From Pedobacter cryophilus (GTDB lineage: Bacteria > Bacteroidota > Bacteroidia > Sphingobacteriales > Sphingobacteriaceae), in contig NZ_SWBP01000006.1 of assembly GCF_005116455.1 (NCBI RefSeq), positions 153,535 through 217,534 on the forward strand: DNA of 64,000 bases. The letters run 5' to 3'. The notes under the pieces were generated by a model, which was not told where the DNA came from, did no database searches, and was given only the letters and a program-made list of their open reading frames with translations. Shown piece after piece: positions 54,254 to 63,763 of the stretch. The number at the start of each line of letters is the position of its first letter. Position 1 is the first letter of the stretch. Position numbers and translations under genes: made by a program.

Positions 54254-55081
54254 CTAATTCATCCTAAAAACTATAGGTATCACATAACTCACCCTAACAG
54301 CTTTACCATTTTGTAACCCTGGTTTCCAAAGTGGCGATTTTTTAATTACTCTTAATGCTTCCTCATCGCAACCTGCTCCTATTCCTTGTAATATCTTTAA
54401 ATTTGAAATCTCTCCATTTTTTTCCACTACGAATGAAACAATTACTCGCCCTGTTATGTCATTCTGTTGAGCTAAAGTTGGATAACTTAAGTTTCTATTT
54501 AAAAATTTAGACCAAGCTTGCATTCCTCCAGGAAATTCGGGCATTTGATCTACAGATGCAACATTCAATAATTCATTGTTTTCCTCTCCAAAACCATTTC
54601 CATCTCCCGTTTGGTTTGTGCCCGGAAGAACATTTGCATCTATGCTTGTTGTTCCCTCAGTTGTAGATGGACCTATAATAGTATTCATTAATTTTTCTGT
54701 AGTTGGCGGATCTGTTTTTACAAAAGCATCATTCACAACTCTTGGTGGTAAAGATTGAGTTTGCTTTACTTTTGGTGCTGATTTTGAAACCGCTAAAGGC
54801 GGCTGCTCCTTTTTATTAAAACTTACTTCTGTTAATTTTAGAATGGGATCTGAAATATGCTCTTTAGAATTAATTTTCCCCATTAAGCTATCCTTTAACC
54901 AAAAAGAAGAGAATAAAACCAGCAACATACCGATAAAAAAAACAGACGATATGATTAATGCCTTCATTAAATAATTACCAGATTCCTTTCTTAAAACATA
55001 AGCTCCATAAGATTGATTTCTGTTTTCGAAAACAAGATCGAGCCACTCGACTTTGTTTATACTAAATTTTGAGTACAGCAT
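54254..55081 (-). CDS. TonB-family energy transducer
   Basis: The 275-residue protein starts with a short cytoplasmic segment containing the Bacteroidota mark NRNQSYGAYVLRK, then one membrane segment (about 43-65). A Pro/Lys/Thr-rich linker follows, then a TonB C-terminal domain (about 190-275: FPGGMQAWSKFL, GRVIVSFVVEKNGEI, KKSPLWKPGLQNGKAV). It passes proton-motive energy to outer-membrane receptors. No exbB, exbD or receptor gene is adjacent. It ends the strand run 40 bases after the deacetylase start region, so it is probably a separate unit. Confidence 0.9.
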   Translation of the reverse strand: MLYSKFSINKVEWLDLVFENRNQSYGAYVLRKESGNYLMKALIISSVFFIGMLLVLFSSFWLKDSLMGKINSKEHISDPILKLTEVSFNKKEQPPLAVSKSAPKVKQTQSLPPRVVNDAFVKTDPPTTEKLMNTIIGPSTTEGTTSIDANVLPGTNQTGDGNGFGEENNELLNVASVDQMPEFPGGMQAWSKFLNRNLSYPTLAQQNDITGRVIVSFVVEKNGEISNLKILQGIGAGCDEEALRVIKKSPLWKPGLQNGKAVRVSYVIPIVFRMN

Positions 55082-55166
55082 ATGGATATTTTTTATCTTA
55101 AAACGATATTAATTTATCCTTATTATTCGTTTGTAATAAATAATTTACAATACTTAACCAATACAC

Positions 55167-55199
55167 AAAAAAGGCCCATTCCTAAAAGAAATGAGCCTT
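55167..55199 (-). terminator. Terminator of the porin gene
   Basis: On the minus strand AAGGCTCATTTC pairs with GAATGGGCCTT (one bulge or wobble), followed by TTTTTTGTG. It is 25 bases after the porin stop. Confidence 0.75.
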
Positions 55200-55223
55200 A
55201 ACCTAACCTAAAATTTTAATTAT

Positions 55224-56267
55224 TTAGAAAGCATAAACAGCTGCTAAAGAAAATTGAGAAGCAGATTTTGTTGCAGATCCGTTATCTTTTAAAAATTGAG
55301 TTGCAGAACCATTGTCTAACCTCAATTCAGGTATAAAAGTTAATCCTCCTGCTTTTAAATTAGCAGACAAAGTAAATGAAGTAACTGATTCATCAGGTGC
55401 TACGCCAGATAACGTTAAACCATTTGCTCCACTTTTAGATTTGAAATATTCGCCTCTTAAGCCTAATCCAAAACCACTTGTAATTGAGTTTTGTAAATAG
55501 ATTGCTCCACCACTGTAACCACCATCAGCATCTTCAGATTTACTAAAATCAGCTAAGTTTAAACCTAACTTAAATTTCTCAGTAATTTGGTAACCAGTTG
55601 TTAAATCTAATACAGTACCATAACCACCATAAGCATCTTCACCTGTTAATAAATTAATATATGCCGACCAACCTTCAACTGGGGCTAACATTAATTGAGC
55701 TCCAAAATTTGAAACTCCTTTGGTAGCTGTATAAGCATTCCATCCGTTAAATAAACCAACCATTAAACTTGCTTTGCTTGAAAAAGCATAAGAAGCTTTA
55801 ACACCTGCATTTTGGAATGGCCCGTTAGTAAATAAATAAGAAGTAGAGTAATTGTAGTTTCCAACCGGCGAAATCACTTCATAACCTACAAAAGTTCCCA
55901 TGTAACCTGCTGTCATGCTAAATTTATCAGAAAAAGCATAGGTTGCATATAAGTTTTGAATATGAAATGAATTGCCATCACCAGAGTTTGGAATAGATTG
56001 ACTTTGACCACGTGGGCCAAAAGATACCTCGCCAACAAAAGAAGCTTTACCTGTTGATTTCTTTAAGGCAACATCAATCATACCTAAAGATAAAGAGTTT
56101 TGATCTGATGCAAAACTGGTTCCAATATTAGCTGTTTTAGCAAAATCATATTTCCAATAAGTGTCTACAGAACCAGAAATTTGTAAAGGAGTTGAAGTAC
56201 TGTCTTGAGCTTTAGAAGAAATAGTTACCAATATGGCAGCTGTTAATGTTAATAATACTTTTTTCAT
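55224..56267 (-). CDS. Outer-membrane beta-barrel porin (BBP2-like)
   Basis: The 347-residue protein has a Sec signal ending near SSKAQ, followed by alternating amphipathic strands typical of a porin, such as VDTYWKYDFA, FVGEVSFGPRGQS and YATYAFSDKFSMTAGYM. It ends with FSLAAVYAF, an outer-membrane C-terminal aromatic signal. It fits the Bacteroidota putative beta-barrel porin-2 family. It lies 108 bases downstream of the ammonium channel gene, with which it may form a nitrogen-uptake operon. Confidence 0.88.
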   Translation of the reverse strand: MKKVLLTLTAAILVTISSKAQDSTSTPLQISGSVDTYWKYDFAKTANIGTSFASDQNSLSLGMIDVALKKSTGKASFVGEVSFGPRGQSQSIPNSGDGNSFHIQNLYATYAFSDKFSMTAGYMGTFVGYEVISPVGNYNYSTSYLFTNGPFQNAGVKASYAFSSKASLMVGLFNGWNAYTATKGVSNFGAQLMLAPVEGWSAYINLLTGEDAYGGYGTVLDLTTGYQITEKFKLGLNLADFSKSEDADGGYSGGAIYLQNSITSGFGLGLRGEYFKSKSGANGLTLSGVAPDESVTSFTLSANLKAGGLTFIPELRLDNGSATQFLKDNGSATKSASQFSLAAVYAF

Positions 56268-56375
56268 TGTTTTAATTGTTTAGGATTGTTTTTTATTTAA
56301 AAATAGGTCGGTTGTGGTTGAAGCAACCGACCTAAAGCTTTTATAAGTGTTTAGTAAATTGTTGATTTAAAAATT

Positions 56376-57683
56376 TTATAACTCTTCATCATGTTGAGAA
56401 ACATCTAATCCACTTATTTCTTCTTCAGCAGATACTCTTAATGGAATAATCATATCAGTAACTTTTAATAGAATCATTGAACCAACAAAGGCAAATACAG
56501 AAACAGCAACCATAGCTACTAAGTGAATTACAAATAATTTAGTTTCTCCATAGAATAAACCATTACCTGTAGTATTAGCTGCGTTAACGCTTTGGGTTGC
56601 AAATACTCCAGTTAAAAGCATACCTACCATTCCACCTACACCATGGCAAGGGAAAACATCTAAAGTATCGTCTAAACTAGTTTTAGATCTCCAAATCACC
56701 ACCAAGTTGCTTACTATAGCTGCAACAAAACCAATAATTAATGCACTTGTAATGGTAACATAACCTGCTGCCGGAGTAATAGCTACTAAACCAACAACTG
56801 CACCTATACATGCGCCAACTGCTGTTGGTTTTTTACCTCTTAAAATATCAAAGAAAATCCAAGTGATTGCTGCTGCCGCAGATGCAGTAGTAGTAGTAGC
56901 TAAAGCAGTAGCTGCTAAAACACCAGCACCACCCGCAGAACCTGCATTAAAACCAAACCAACCAAACCAAAGTAATCCAGTTCCTAAAATCACGTAGCTA
57001 ATTCTAGCTGGGGTGTGATCTGGGGCATTTCTTTTCTTTAAGTAAATAGCAGCCGCCAAAGCTGCCCAACCTGCAGACATGTGTACAACTGTTCCACCGG
57101 CAAAATCTAATACACCATATCCAAATAAAATTCCGTTTGGATGCCAAGTAGCATGAGCTAATGGAGCATAAATTAACAATACAAATAGGGTGATGAAGAT
57201 TAAATAAGAGTTAAAACGAATACGCTCTGCAAATGCTCCTGTAATTAATGCAGGGGTAATTACCGCAAACTTTAATTGGAACATTGCAAATAATATCAAA
57301 GGTACAGTTGGCATTAAAGACCAAGAAGCCAAGCCTAAAGTATCCTTCATCATAAAGAAGGTTCTAGGATCGCCAATAATTCCACCAATATCTTCACCAA
57401 AAGCCAAGCTGAATCCAACTACTACCCATAAAACAGTAATTAAACCCATACAAACAAAACTTTGTAACATGGTAGAAATCACGTTCTTTTTTCTAACCAT
57501 ACCGCCATAAAAGAAAGCTAAACCTGGTGTCATCAATAATACTAAGGCGGTAGAAACTAAAAGCCAAGCTGTATCACCTGTATCAATGGTTGTACCTTCT
57601 ACATTAAGAATTGTTGTGTTTGGAAACACAAAACATAAGATTGCTACTATTAGCAATGTGAGAAATGGAATTGCTTTTTTCAT
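56376..57683 (-). CDS. amtB: Ammonium transporter (AmtB)
   Basis: The 435-residue channel has an N-terminal signal-like segment and about 11 membrane helices. The twin-His pore pair is visible in GGTVVHMSAGWAALAA and FPCHGVGGMVGMLL, with the external gate aromatic region FGWFGFNAGSA. It imports ammonium. No P-II regulator gene (glnK) is adjacent. The porin lies downstream, and the GSIII gene is divergent across a 497-base AT-rich region that probably carries regulated promoters. Confidence 0.93.
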   Translation of the reverse strand: MKKAIPFLTLLIVAILCFVFPNTTILNVEGTTIDTGDTAWLLVSTALVLLMTPGLAFFYGGMVRKKNVISTMLQSFVCMGLITVLWVVVGFSLAFGEDIGGIIGDPRTFFMMKDTLGLASWSLMPTVPLILFAMFQLKFAVITPALITGAFAERIRFNSYLIFITLFVLLIYAPLAHATWHPNGILFGYGVLDFAGGTVVHMSAGWAALAAAIYLKKRNAPDHTPARISYVILGTGLLWFGWFGFNAGSAGGAGVLAATALATTTTASAAAAITWIFFDILRGKKPTAVGACIGAVVGLVAITPAAGYVTITSALIIGFVAAIVSNLVVIWRSKTSLDDTLDVFPCHGVGGMVGMLLTGVFATQSVNAANTTGNGLFYGETKLFVIHLVAMVAVSVFAFVGSMILLKVTDMIIPLRVSAEEEISGLDVSQHDEEL

Positions 57684-58180
57684 TTGTTAATTTGTTTAGG
57701 GTTTAGTTTGAATTAATTTATGAATTATATGTTGTTTAAAAATTTATATTTTGTAATAAAAGTTAAATTAAAAACAGCCATTTTTAATAGGACTAAAATC
57801 AATAATTTGTTAAAAACAACAAAATAATTTAAGTTTTTAACCATATTTTTGATAAAAAAACAAAATAATACTAAAATTATAAAGCTAATTTTCTAAATTT
57901 TTAATAAAATATCAATAAAAATGAATTATCTCTAAAAGAAATAAAAAAAATAATAGAGTGATTTTTAGATATTGAAAGCAAATTCAACAAAATCAAACCA
58001 CAATTCGGCTTACAATTGCAATATTTCTTGAAAAATATCTCATAAACTGATAGAATTTTTAAAAAAATGAAAGTTAATTTGACTTTTTTTAAAAAAATTT
58101 AGGAAAATTCAATAAAATGATACTATTTTTATCCATTATATTAATTAATGATTATTAACAACCTAATAAACACCTAAACA
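57684..58180. other. Long AT-rich divergent spacer between amtB and the GSIII gene
   Basis: No gene is seen in 497 bases. The DNA is extremely AT-rich with many short A- and T-tracts in near-periodic spacing (for example near 57900-57960 and 58060-58110). No exact TAnnTTTG box or sigma-54-type GG/GC pair was found by eye. It is likely to hold the promoters and nitrogen-responsive sites of both genes. Confidence 0.5.
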
Positions 58181-60355
58181 ATGTCAACAATTAGATTTCA
58201 AGCACTTCAATCAGTTTTAGGAAGAACAATTCCTGAAGTTAAAGCGCCGTCTTCAAAAATTTCAGATTTTTATGGTGCCAACGTTTTCGACAAAGTCAAA
58301 ATGAAGGACTATATGTCTAAAGAAGCTTTTCAGGCAATTTTAAGTGCAGGAGTAAGCGGAACACCTATTGAGAGAGAAATTGCAGAACATATTGCTTCTG
58401 CAATGAAATCATGGGCAATGAGTAAAGGCGTTACGCACTATACTCACTGGTTTCAACCTTTAACAGGTACTACGGCAGAGAAACATGATTCTTTTTTCGA
58501 ACCTGATTCTAATGGAGTTGCGGTTGAAAAATTCTCTGGCGATGCTTTAGTTCAACAAGAACCAGACGCTTCAAGTTTCCCAAATGGTGGAATCAGAAGT
58601 ACATTTGAAGCCAGAGGCTACACCGCTTGGGATCCTTCTTCGCCAGCTTTCATTTTTGGTAAAACATTATGTATTCCTACAGTTTTTGTTTCTTATACAG
58701 GTGAAGCTTTAGATTATAAGGCTCCGTTATTAAAAGCACTATCTGTTTTAGATAAAGCCGCTGTTGATGTTTGTCATTATTTTGATAAAGGTATTTCAAA
58801 GGTAAATGCATCTTTAGGTATAGAACAAGAATATTTTTTAGTTGATCTTGCCTTATTTAATGCAAGACCAGACATGCTTTTAACCGGCAGAGCATTATTT
58901 GGACACTCTTCAGCAAAAAACCAACAATTAGAAGATCATTATTTTGGTTCAATTCCAGAAAGAGTGGTTGCCTACATGCAAGATTTTGAAACTGAAGCCT
59001 TATTATTAGGTATTCCTTTAAAAACTCGTCATAATGAAGTTGCTCCATCTCAATTTGAGTGCGCTCCTATATATGAAGAAATCAATTTAGCTATAGATCA
59101 CAATCAGTTATTGATGGATTTAATGGATAAAATTGCTAAAAGACATCATTTCAAAGTATTATTACATGAGAAGCCTTATGCAGGTGTAAATGGATCTGGT
59201 AAACACAATAACTGGTCTTTAATTACTGATACAGGTAAAAACTTACTAGCACCAGGCAAAACACCAAAGAACAATTTGATGTTCTTAACCTTCTTTGTAA
59301 ATACTGTAAAAGCGGTTCATGAGCATGCAGATTTATTAAGAGCATCTATTGCATCAGTAAATAACGATCACCGTTTAGGTGCTAATGAAGCCCCTCCTGC
59401 AATTATCTCTATTTTCTTAGGTAGCCAATTAAATGATGTTTTAGACGAAATTGAAACTTCAAGAATTAGCAAAAAAGCCAAGGAAGAAAATACCATGTGG
59501 CATAGCATTCCTAAGATTCCTTCAATCTTATTGGATAACACAGACAGAAACCGTACTTCTCCTTTTGCTTTTACAGGTAATAAATTTGAATTAAGAGCGG
59601 TTGGTTCTTCTTCTAACTCTTCTAACCCAATGACTGTTTTAAACATGATTATGGCAGATCAGTTAATTAAATTTAAAGCTGATGTAGATAAATTGATCAA
59701 AAAAGGAGATAAAAAGGATGTTGCTCTTTTAACAGTAATTAAAAAATACATTAAAGAATCTAAAAACATTCGTTTTGAAGGAAATGGATATAGTGATGAG
59801 TGGGCTGAAGAAGCAGAAAAACGCGGATTAGCAAACATCAAAACAACTCCTAAAGCTTTAGATGCTTTAATTACAGATAAATCGGTTAAATTATTTCAAG
59901 ATACAGGCGTATTTAGTGTAAGAGAAGCGCATGCTCGTCATGAAATTTTATTAGAAGATTATTACAAAAAACTTCAAATTGAAGCTCGTGTAATTGGAGA
60001 ATTGGTAACTAATGTAGTAATACCTGCTGCTATTAAATATCAAACTTCTATGATCGAAAACGTGAAAGGATTAAAAGATATAGGTTTAGGAGAGGATGCT
60101 TACGATGCTCAAATGATGATTATTAAGCAAATATCTGAACATGTAAACTTTATCAAAAAGAACGTTGTTGCCATGGTCGACGAACGTAAACTGGCTAATG
60201 TTTTAGAAGATAGTCGTGAAAAAGCAATTACTTATGACGAAAAAGTTAAATCTTACTTTGAGCCAATTCGTTATCATGTAGATAAATTAGAATTATTAGT
60301 TGACGATAACATTTGGCCTTTACCAAAGTTCAGAGAATTGTTATTTATCAAATAA
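58181..60355 (+). CDS. glnN: Glutamine synthetase type III
   Basis: The 724-residue length and sequence match GSIII, not the shorter GSI/GSII. Marks are RFQALQSVLGRTIPEV, HYTHWFQPLTGTTAEKHDSF, FEARGYTAWDPSSPAF, LGIEQEYFLVD (metal-binding Glu) and VNGSGKHNNWS. It fixes ammonium into glutamine, directly matching the divergent ammonium channel gene. The C-terminal extension typical of GSIII is present. A strong terminator follows. Confidence 0.96.
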   Translation: MSTIRFQALQSVLGRTIPEVKAPSSKISDFYGANVFDKVKMKDYMSKEAFQAILSAGVSGTPIEREIAEHIASAMKSWAMSKGVTHYTHWFQPLTGTTAEKHDSFFEPDSNGVAVEKFSGDALVQQEPDASSFPNGGIRSTFEARGYTAWDPSSPAFIFGKTLCIPTVFVSYTGEALDYKAPLLKALSVLDKAAVDVCHYFDKGISKVNASLGIEQEYFLVDLALFNARPDMLLTGRALFGHSSAKNQQLEDHYFGSIPERVVAYMQDFETEALLLGIPLKTRHNEVAPSQFECAPIYEEINLAIDHNQLLMDLMDKIAKRHHFKVLLHEKPYAGVNGSGKHNNWSLITDTGKNLLAPGKTPKNNLMFLTFFVNTVKAVHEHADLLRASIASVNNDHRLGANEAPPAIISIFLGSQLNDVLDEIETSRISKKAKEENTMWHSIPKIPSILLDNTDRNRTSPFAFTGNKFELRAVGSSSNSSNPMTVLNMIMADQLIKFKADVDKLIKKGDKKDVALLTVIKKYIKESKNIRFEGNGYSDEWAEEAEKRGLANIKTTPKALDALITDKSVKLFQDTGVFSVREAHARHEILLEDYYKKLQIEARVIGELVTNVVIPAAIKYQTSMIENVKGLKDIGLGEDAYDAQMMIIKQISEHVNFIKKNVVAMVDERKLANVLEDSREKAITYDEKVKSYFEPIRYHVDKLELLVDDNIWPLPKFRELLFIK

Positions 60356-60388
60356 GGCTAAAAGCGTAAAGCAAAAGGCTAAAAGCTT

Positions 60389-60424
60389 AAAAACCGTTTC
60401 TGTAAAAAGGAACGGTTTTTTTAT
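60389..60424 (+). terminator. Terminator of the GSIII gene
   Basis: AAAACCGTTTC pairs with GGAACGGTTTT (one wobble) around an eight- to nine-base loop, followed by seven Ts. It lies 34 bases after the stop. Confidence 0.85.
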
Positions 60425-60426
60425 TT

Positions 60427-60528
60427 GGGCGTTTTAACAGGCTGTACATTCATACTGCTTCTGGCCTTAAGCACACAAGCCGTTATCCCTGCCCGTTCCG
60501 ATCAGGCGGGCATTTCCATCCTTAACGC
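60427..60528 (+). repeat. Dispersed intergenic element, GGGCGTT...TAACGC type, copy 3
   Basis: The copy begins GGGCGTTTTAACAGGCTGTA and ends TCCATCCTTAACGC. The middle contains CTGCCCGTTCCGATCAGGCG with an inverted GCCCG/CGGGC pair, so it can fold. It lies between the GSIII terminator and purM. A 62-codon plus-strand frame across it is not a gene. Confidence 0.7.
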
Positions 60529-60609
60529 AACAAAACAAAATCATAAATTCAACCATCAATTTCACCTTTTTACTTTCAGCTTTAAGCTTTTTAATATCTT
60601 TACACCAAC

Positions 60610-61788
60610 ATGAGTGATAATAGATACAACCAACGTGGCGTTTCGGCCGGCAAAGAAGATGTTCATCAAGCCATAAAAAATATAGACAAAGGAATTTTTC
60701 CTCAGGCTTTTTGCAAAATTATTCCAGATATTTTGGGTAATGATCCCAACTATTGCAACATTATGCATGCAGATGGAGCGGGAACAAAATCTTCTTTAGC
60801 CTATATATATTGGAAAGAAACCGGCGATTTGTCTGTTTGGAAAGGCATTGCCCAAGATGCCATCATCATGAATTTAGATGATTTACTTTGTGTGGGCGCT
60901 ACAGATCATATTTTATTATCATCAACCATTGGCAGAAACAAAAACTTAATCCCCGGAGAAGTAATTGCCGAAATTATTAACGGAACAGAAGAAATTTTAG
61001 CCGAATTGAGAGAAATGGGTATCAATATTTATTCTACAGGTGGAGAAACCGCTGATGTAGGCGATATTGTAAGAACCATTATTGTAGATTCTACAGTAAC
61101 TTGCCGAATGAAAAGAGAAGATATTATCTCTAATCATACCTTACAAGCTGGCGATGTAATAGTTGGGCTTTCCTCATCTGGCCAGGCCACCTACGAAAAA
61201 GAATACAATGGCGGAATGGGTTCTAATGGCTTAACATCTGCCCGTCATGACGTTTTCAACAAAACCGTTGCTCAAAAATTTCCCGAAAGCTATGATCCTT
61301 CAGTTCCATTTGATTTGGTATTCTCTGGTAATAAAGCTTTAACAGATCTGATAAAAATTAACGACGATTTGGAAATTACAGCTGGTAAGCTGGTGCTATC
61401 TCCTACCCGCACCTACGCCCCAGTAATTAAATCTATTTTAGACCAACACCGTTCTAAAATTCATGGAATGGTTCATTGCAGTGGCGGTGCTCAAACCAAA
61501 GTACTCCATTTTATAGAAAACCTTCATATCATAAAAGATAATTTATTTCCAATTCCGCCTTTATTTAAATTGATACAAGAACAATCTGGTACCGACTGGA
61601 AAGAAATGTATAAAGTATTTAACATGGGCCACCGTATGGAAATTTACATCGCTCCAGAATTTGCTAAGGATATTATAAAAATTTCAAAATCTTTTGGAAT
61701 TGATGCCCAAATTGTAGGTAGAGTAGAAAGTGCCGCACAAAAACAAGTGAGCATCTCTAGTGAATATGGAGAGTTTGTTTATCACTAA
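60610..61788 (+). CDS. purM: Phosphoribosylformylglycinamidine cyclo-ligase (AIR synthase)
   Basis: The 392-residue protein is of the longer Bacteroidota PurM type. It begins MSDNRYNQRGVSAGKEDVHQ and has HADGAGTKSSLAY, MNLDDLLCVGA, STGGETADVGDIV and GLSSSGQAT, and a C-terminal VFNMGHRMEIY. It makes AIR, the step after PurL. A TATCTTTA sequence some 15 bases before the ATG is a near match to the -7 box. The aminotransferase gene follows by about 70 bases. Confidence 0.93.
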   Translation: MSDNRYNQRGVSAGKEDVHQAIKNIDKGIFPQAFCKIIPDILGNDPNYCNIMHADGAGTKSSLAYIYWKETGDLSVWKGIAQDAIIMNLDDLLCVGATDHILLSSTIGRNKNLIPGEVIAEIINGTEEILAELREMGINIYSTGGETADVGDIVRTIIVDSTVTCRMKREDIISNHTLQAGDVIVGLSSSGQATYEKEYNGGMGSNGLTSARHDVFNKTVAQKFPESYDPSVPFDLVFSGNKALTDLIKINDDLEITAGKLVLSPTRTYAPVIKSILDQHRSKIHGMVHCSGGAQTKVLHFIENLHIIKDNLFPIPPLFKLIQEQSGTDWKEMYKVFNMGHRMEIYIAPEFAKDIIKISKSFGIDAQIVGRVESAAQKQVSISSEYGEFVYH

Positions 61789-61860
61789 GCTTTTGCCACA
61801 TATTTGTTATATTGAGCAGTAAGGGTGAAAATTAATTAGAGAAGCCTTATAATTGTGGTT

Positions 61861-63084
61861 ATGCCAAAGATTTCAAACAAAGGAATACACATGCCAGCCT
61901 CTCCTATCAGGAAGCTTGCACCATTTGCAGATCAAGCAAAAAAAGAAGGTAAAAAAGTTTATCATCTTAATATTGGGCAGCCAGATATTGAGACTCCCGA
62001 AGGAATGTTGAATGCGATTAAAAACATAGATTTTAAAGTTTGGGCTTATACATCCTCTGAAGGAACTTTAAGCTATCGTACCAAACTTGCTTCCTACTAC
62101 AACAAACTTAATTACGGTATTAAACCCGAAGAAATTATAGTAACTACTGGAGGGTCTGAAGCCATCACTATTGCAATGATGACTTGCTTAGACCCTGGTG
62201 ACGAAGTGATTATTCCCGAACCTTTTTATGCCAATTATAATGGTTTTGCTTGCCAAAATGATGTAGTGGTAAAACCTATTATGTCTTTCATTGAAAACGG
62301 CTTTGCTTTACCTTCCATTGCTGATTTTGAGAAACTGATTACCCCAAAAACAAAGGCTATTATTATTTGTAACCCAAATAACCCAACAGGTTATTTATAT
62401 AGCCGCAAAGAATTAGAAGATTTAAAATTGCTAGCTCTTAAATACGATTTATATATATTTTCTGATGAAGCTTATCGTGAGTTTTGTTATGATGGAGAAA
62501 GCTTTATCTCGCCTATGCACTTAGCTGGTTTAGAAGAGCATGTGATAGTGATGGATACAGTTTCTAAAAGATATAGTGCTTGCGGAGCAAGATTAGGCTG
62601 TTTAATTACCAAAAATAAAAAAGTTTTAAGTACCGCTTTAAAATTTGCACAAGCCCGTTTAAGTGCTGGTTTGGTAGAGCAAATTGCTGGTGAAGCTGCT
62701 ATAGACACACCCGATGAATACTTTGAAAAAGTAAATAAAGAATATACCCACCGCAGAAATATTTTAGTAAGCGCCTTAAACAAAATGGAAGGCGTTTTTT
62801 GCCCCAATCCAGGTGGTGCATTTTATGTGGTAGCCAGCTTACCCATAGATAATGCCGATAAATTTTGCCAGTGGATGTTAGAAGATTTCTCTTTTGAAAA
62901 TCAAACCGTAATGATGGCTCCTGCAACGGGTTTTTATGCCACTAAAGGCGCTGGTTATAATCAAGTAAGAATGGCTTATGTATTAAATGCCGATGATTTA
63001 CAAAAAGCGATGATTTGTTTAGAAAATGCATTAGCAATTTATCCGGGCAGAGTCATTAATACAACAGCAGCACAAGAAAATTAA
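61861..63084 (+). CDS. Class I pyridoxal-phosphate aminotransferase
   Basis: I chose the ATG at 61861 over the GTG two codons earlier. The 407-residue enzyme has the fold type I pattern: YHLNIGQPDIETPEGM, TTGGSEAITIAMM, IICNPNNPTGYLYSR, the PLP Asp in FSDEAYREF, the Schiff-base Lys in DTVSKRYSACGARLG, and AQARLSAGL. It is close to the AspC/aromatic-type clade; the substrate amino acid is not certain. It probably shares transcripts with purM. Confidence 0.88.
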   Translation: MPKISNKGIHMPASPIRKLAPFADQAKKEGKKVYHLNIGQPDIETPEGMLNAIKNIDFKVWAYTSSEGTLSYRTKLASYYNKLNYGIKPEEIIVTTGGSEAITIAMMTCLDPGDEVIIPEPFYANYNGFACQNDVVVKPIMSFIENGFALPSIADFEKLITPKTKAIIICNPNNPTGYLYSRKELEDLKLLALKYDLYIFSDEAYREFCYDGESFISPMHLAGLEEHVIVMDTVSKRYSACGARLGCLITKNKKVLSTALKFAQARLSAGLVEQIAGEAAIDTPDEYFEKVNKEYTHRRNILVSALNKMEGVFCPNPGGAFYVVASLPIDNADKFCQWMLEDFSFENQTVMMAPATGFYATKGAGYNQVRMAYVLNADDLQKAMICLENALAIYPGRVINTTAAQEN

Positions 63085-63193
63085 TTTTGGTAAAAATATT
63101 TTGGTAATTTTGGTATTCAGTTATCAGTTGAAAGTTAAAGGTTAAGAATTAAAAATTTTAAACTTTATAAATTCATCAATTTAAATCAAAAAC

Positions 63194-63588
63194 GGGCTCG
63201 ACCGGAATAGACAGGATGGATGATAAGTGGGTAAGCATGCAGCGCAATGAGGGTTCAGCGCTTAAATATTGATTCTCAAAACACAAAAGGCGAAAATAAC
63301 TACGCTCTTGCTGCTTAATCTTAACCGAGTTAAGATGGCCTTTGTTACACTTTAGAAGTGTAAGCGAGATGTTTCCCGGAAGCCAAGTCTGGCGGCAGCC
63401 GATCAGGAAGCACAGAAATGCTGGAATAAGGGTAAGGAAGTTTTGGACTTGCCTCGAAAACTAAAAAAACTAAGGAACAATCAGGCTGTTTGTGGCCAAA
63501 TTGCTCACTAAAACCAACCACAAAATATGCATGTAGAAAGCACATCTGGTCCCATGTTTGGACGAGGGTTCGAATCCCTCCGGGTCCA
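63194..63588 (+). ncRNA. ssrA: tmRNA
   Basis: The acceptor stem forms between GGGCTCG (63194) and CGGGTCC (63581-63587), and the T-arm GAGGG/CCCTC with TTCGAAT lies just before it. The tag reading frame starts at GGC (63289) and reads GENNYALAA before TAA (63316-63318), the typical Bacteroidota tag. The RNA rescues stalled ribosomes. CCA is not encoded. A hairpin terminator follows 12 bases later. Confidence 0.95.
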
Positions 63589-63600
63589 CTTTTTAAAATA

Positions 63601-63636
63601 AAAAAGCCTGTAAATTAATAATTTACAGGCTTTTTT
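63601..63636 (+). terminator. Terminator of tmRNA
   Basis: AAAAGCCTGTAAATTA pairs with TAATTTACAGGCTTTT and is followed by more Ts. It ends the tmRNA and marks the boundary before the IS-type sequence. Confidence 0.9.
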
Positions 63637-63763
63637 ATTATCAGGGGACTAGAAAATTTACTTTTTCCTACTCTTTTTTAACTTTACATCTCTTTTCTTT
63701 TGGGATCAAGCGTAAAAGTTGGGGAGGAATATTTTTTAATTATTTTTGTAGAAAGACAATATT
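63637..63763. mobile_element. Probable left end of an insertion sequence
   Basis: Between the tmRNA terminator and the transposase start lie 127 bases without a gene. The element boundary should be in this stretch, but its terminal inverted repeat cannot be fixed because the right end is outside the window. TATCAGGGGACTAGAAAATT (about 63639-63659) is a candidate edge. Confidence 0.35.

Noticed and set aside
60425..60613. 62-codon plus-strand frame
   Set aside because: It is made almost wholly of the dispersed GGGCGTT...TAACGC element and has no homologue that I recognise.
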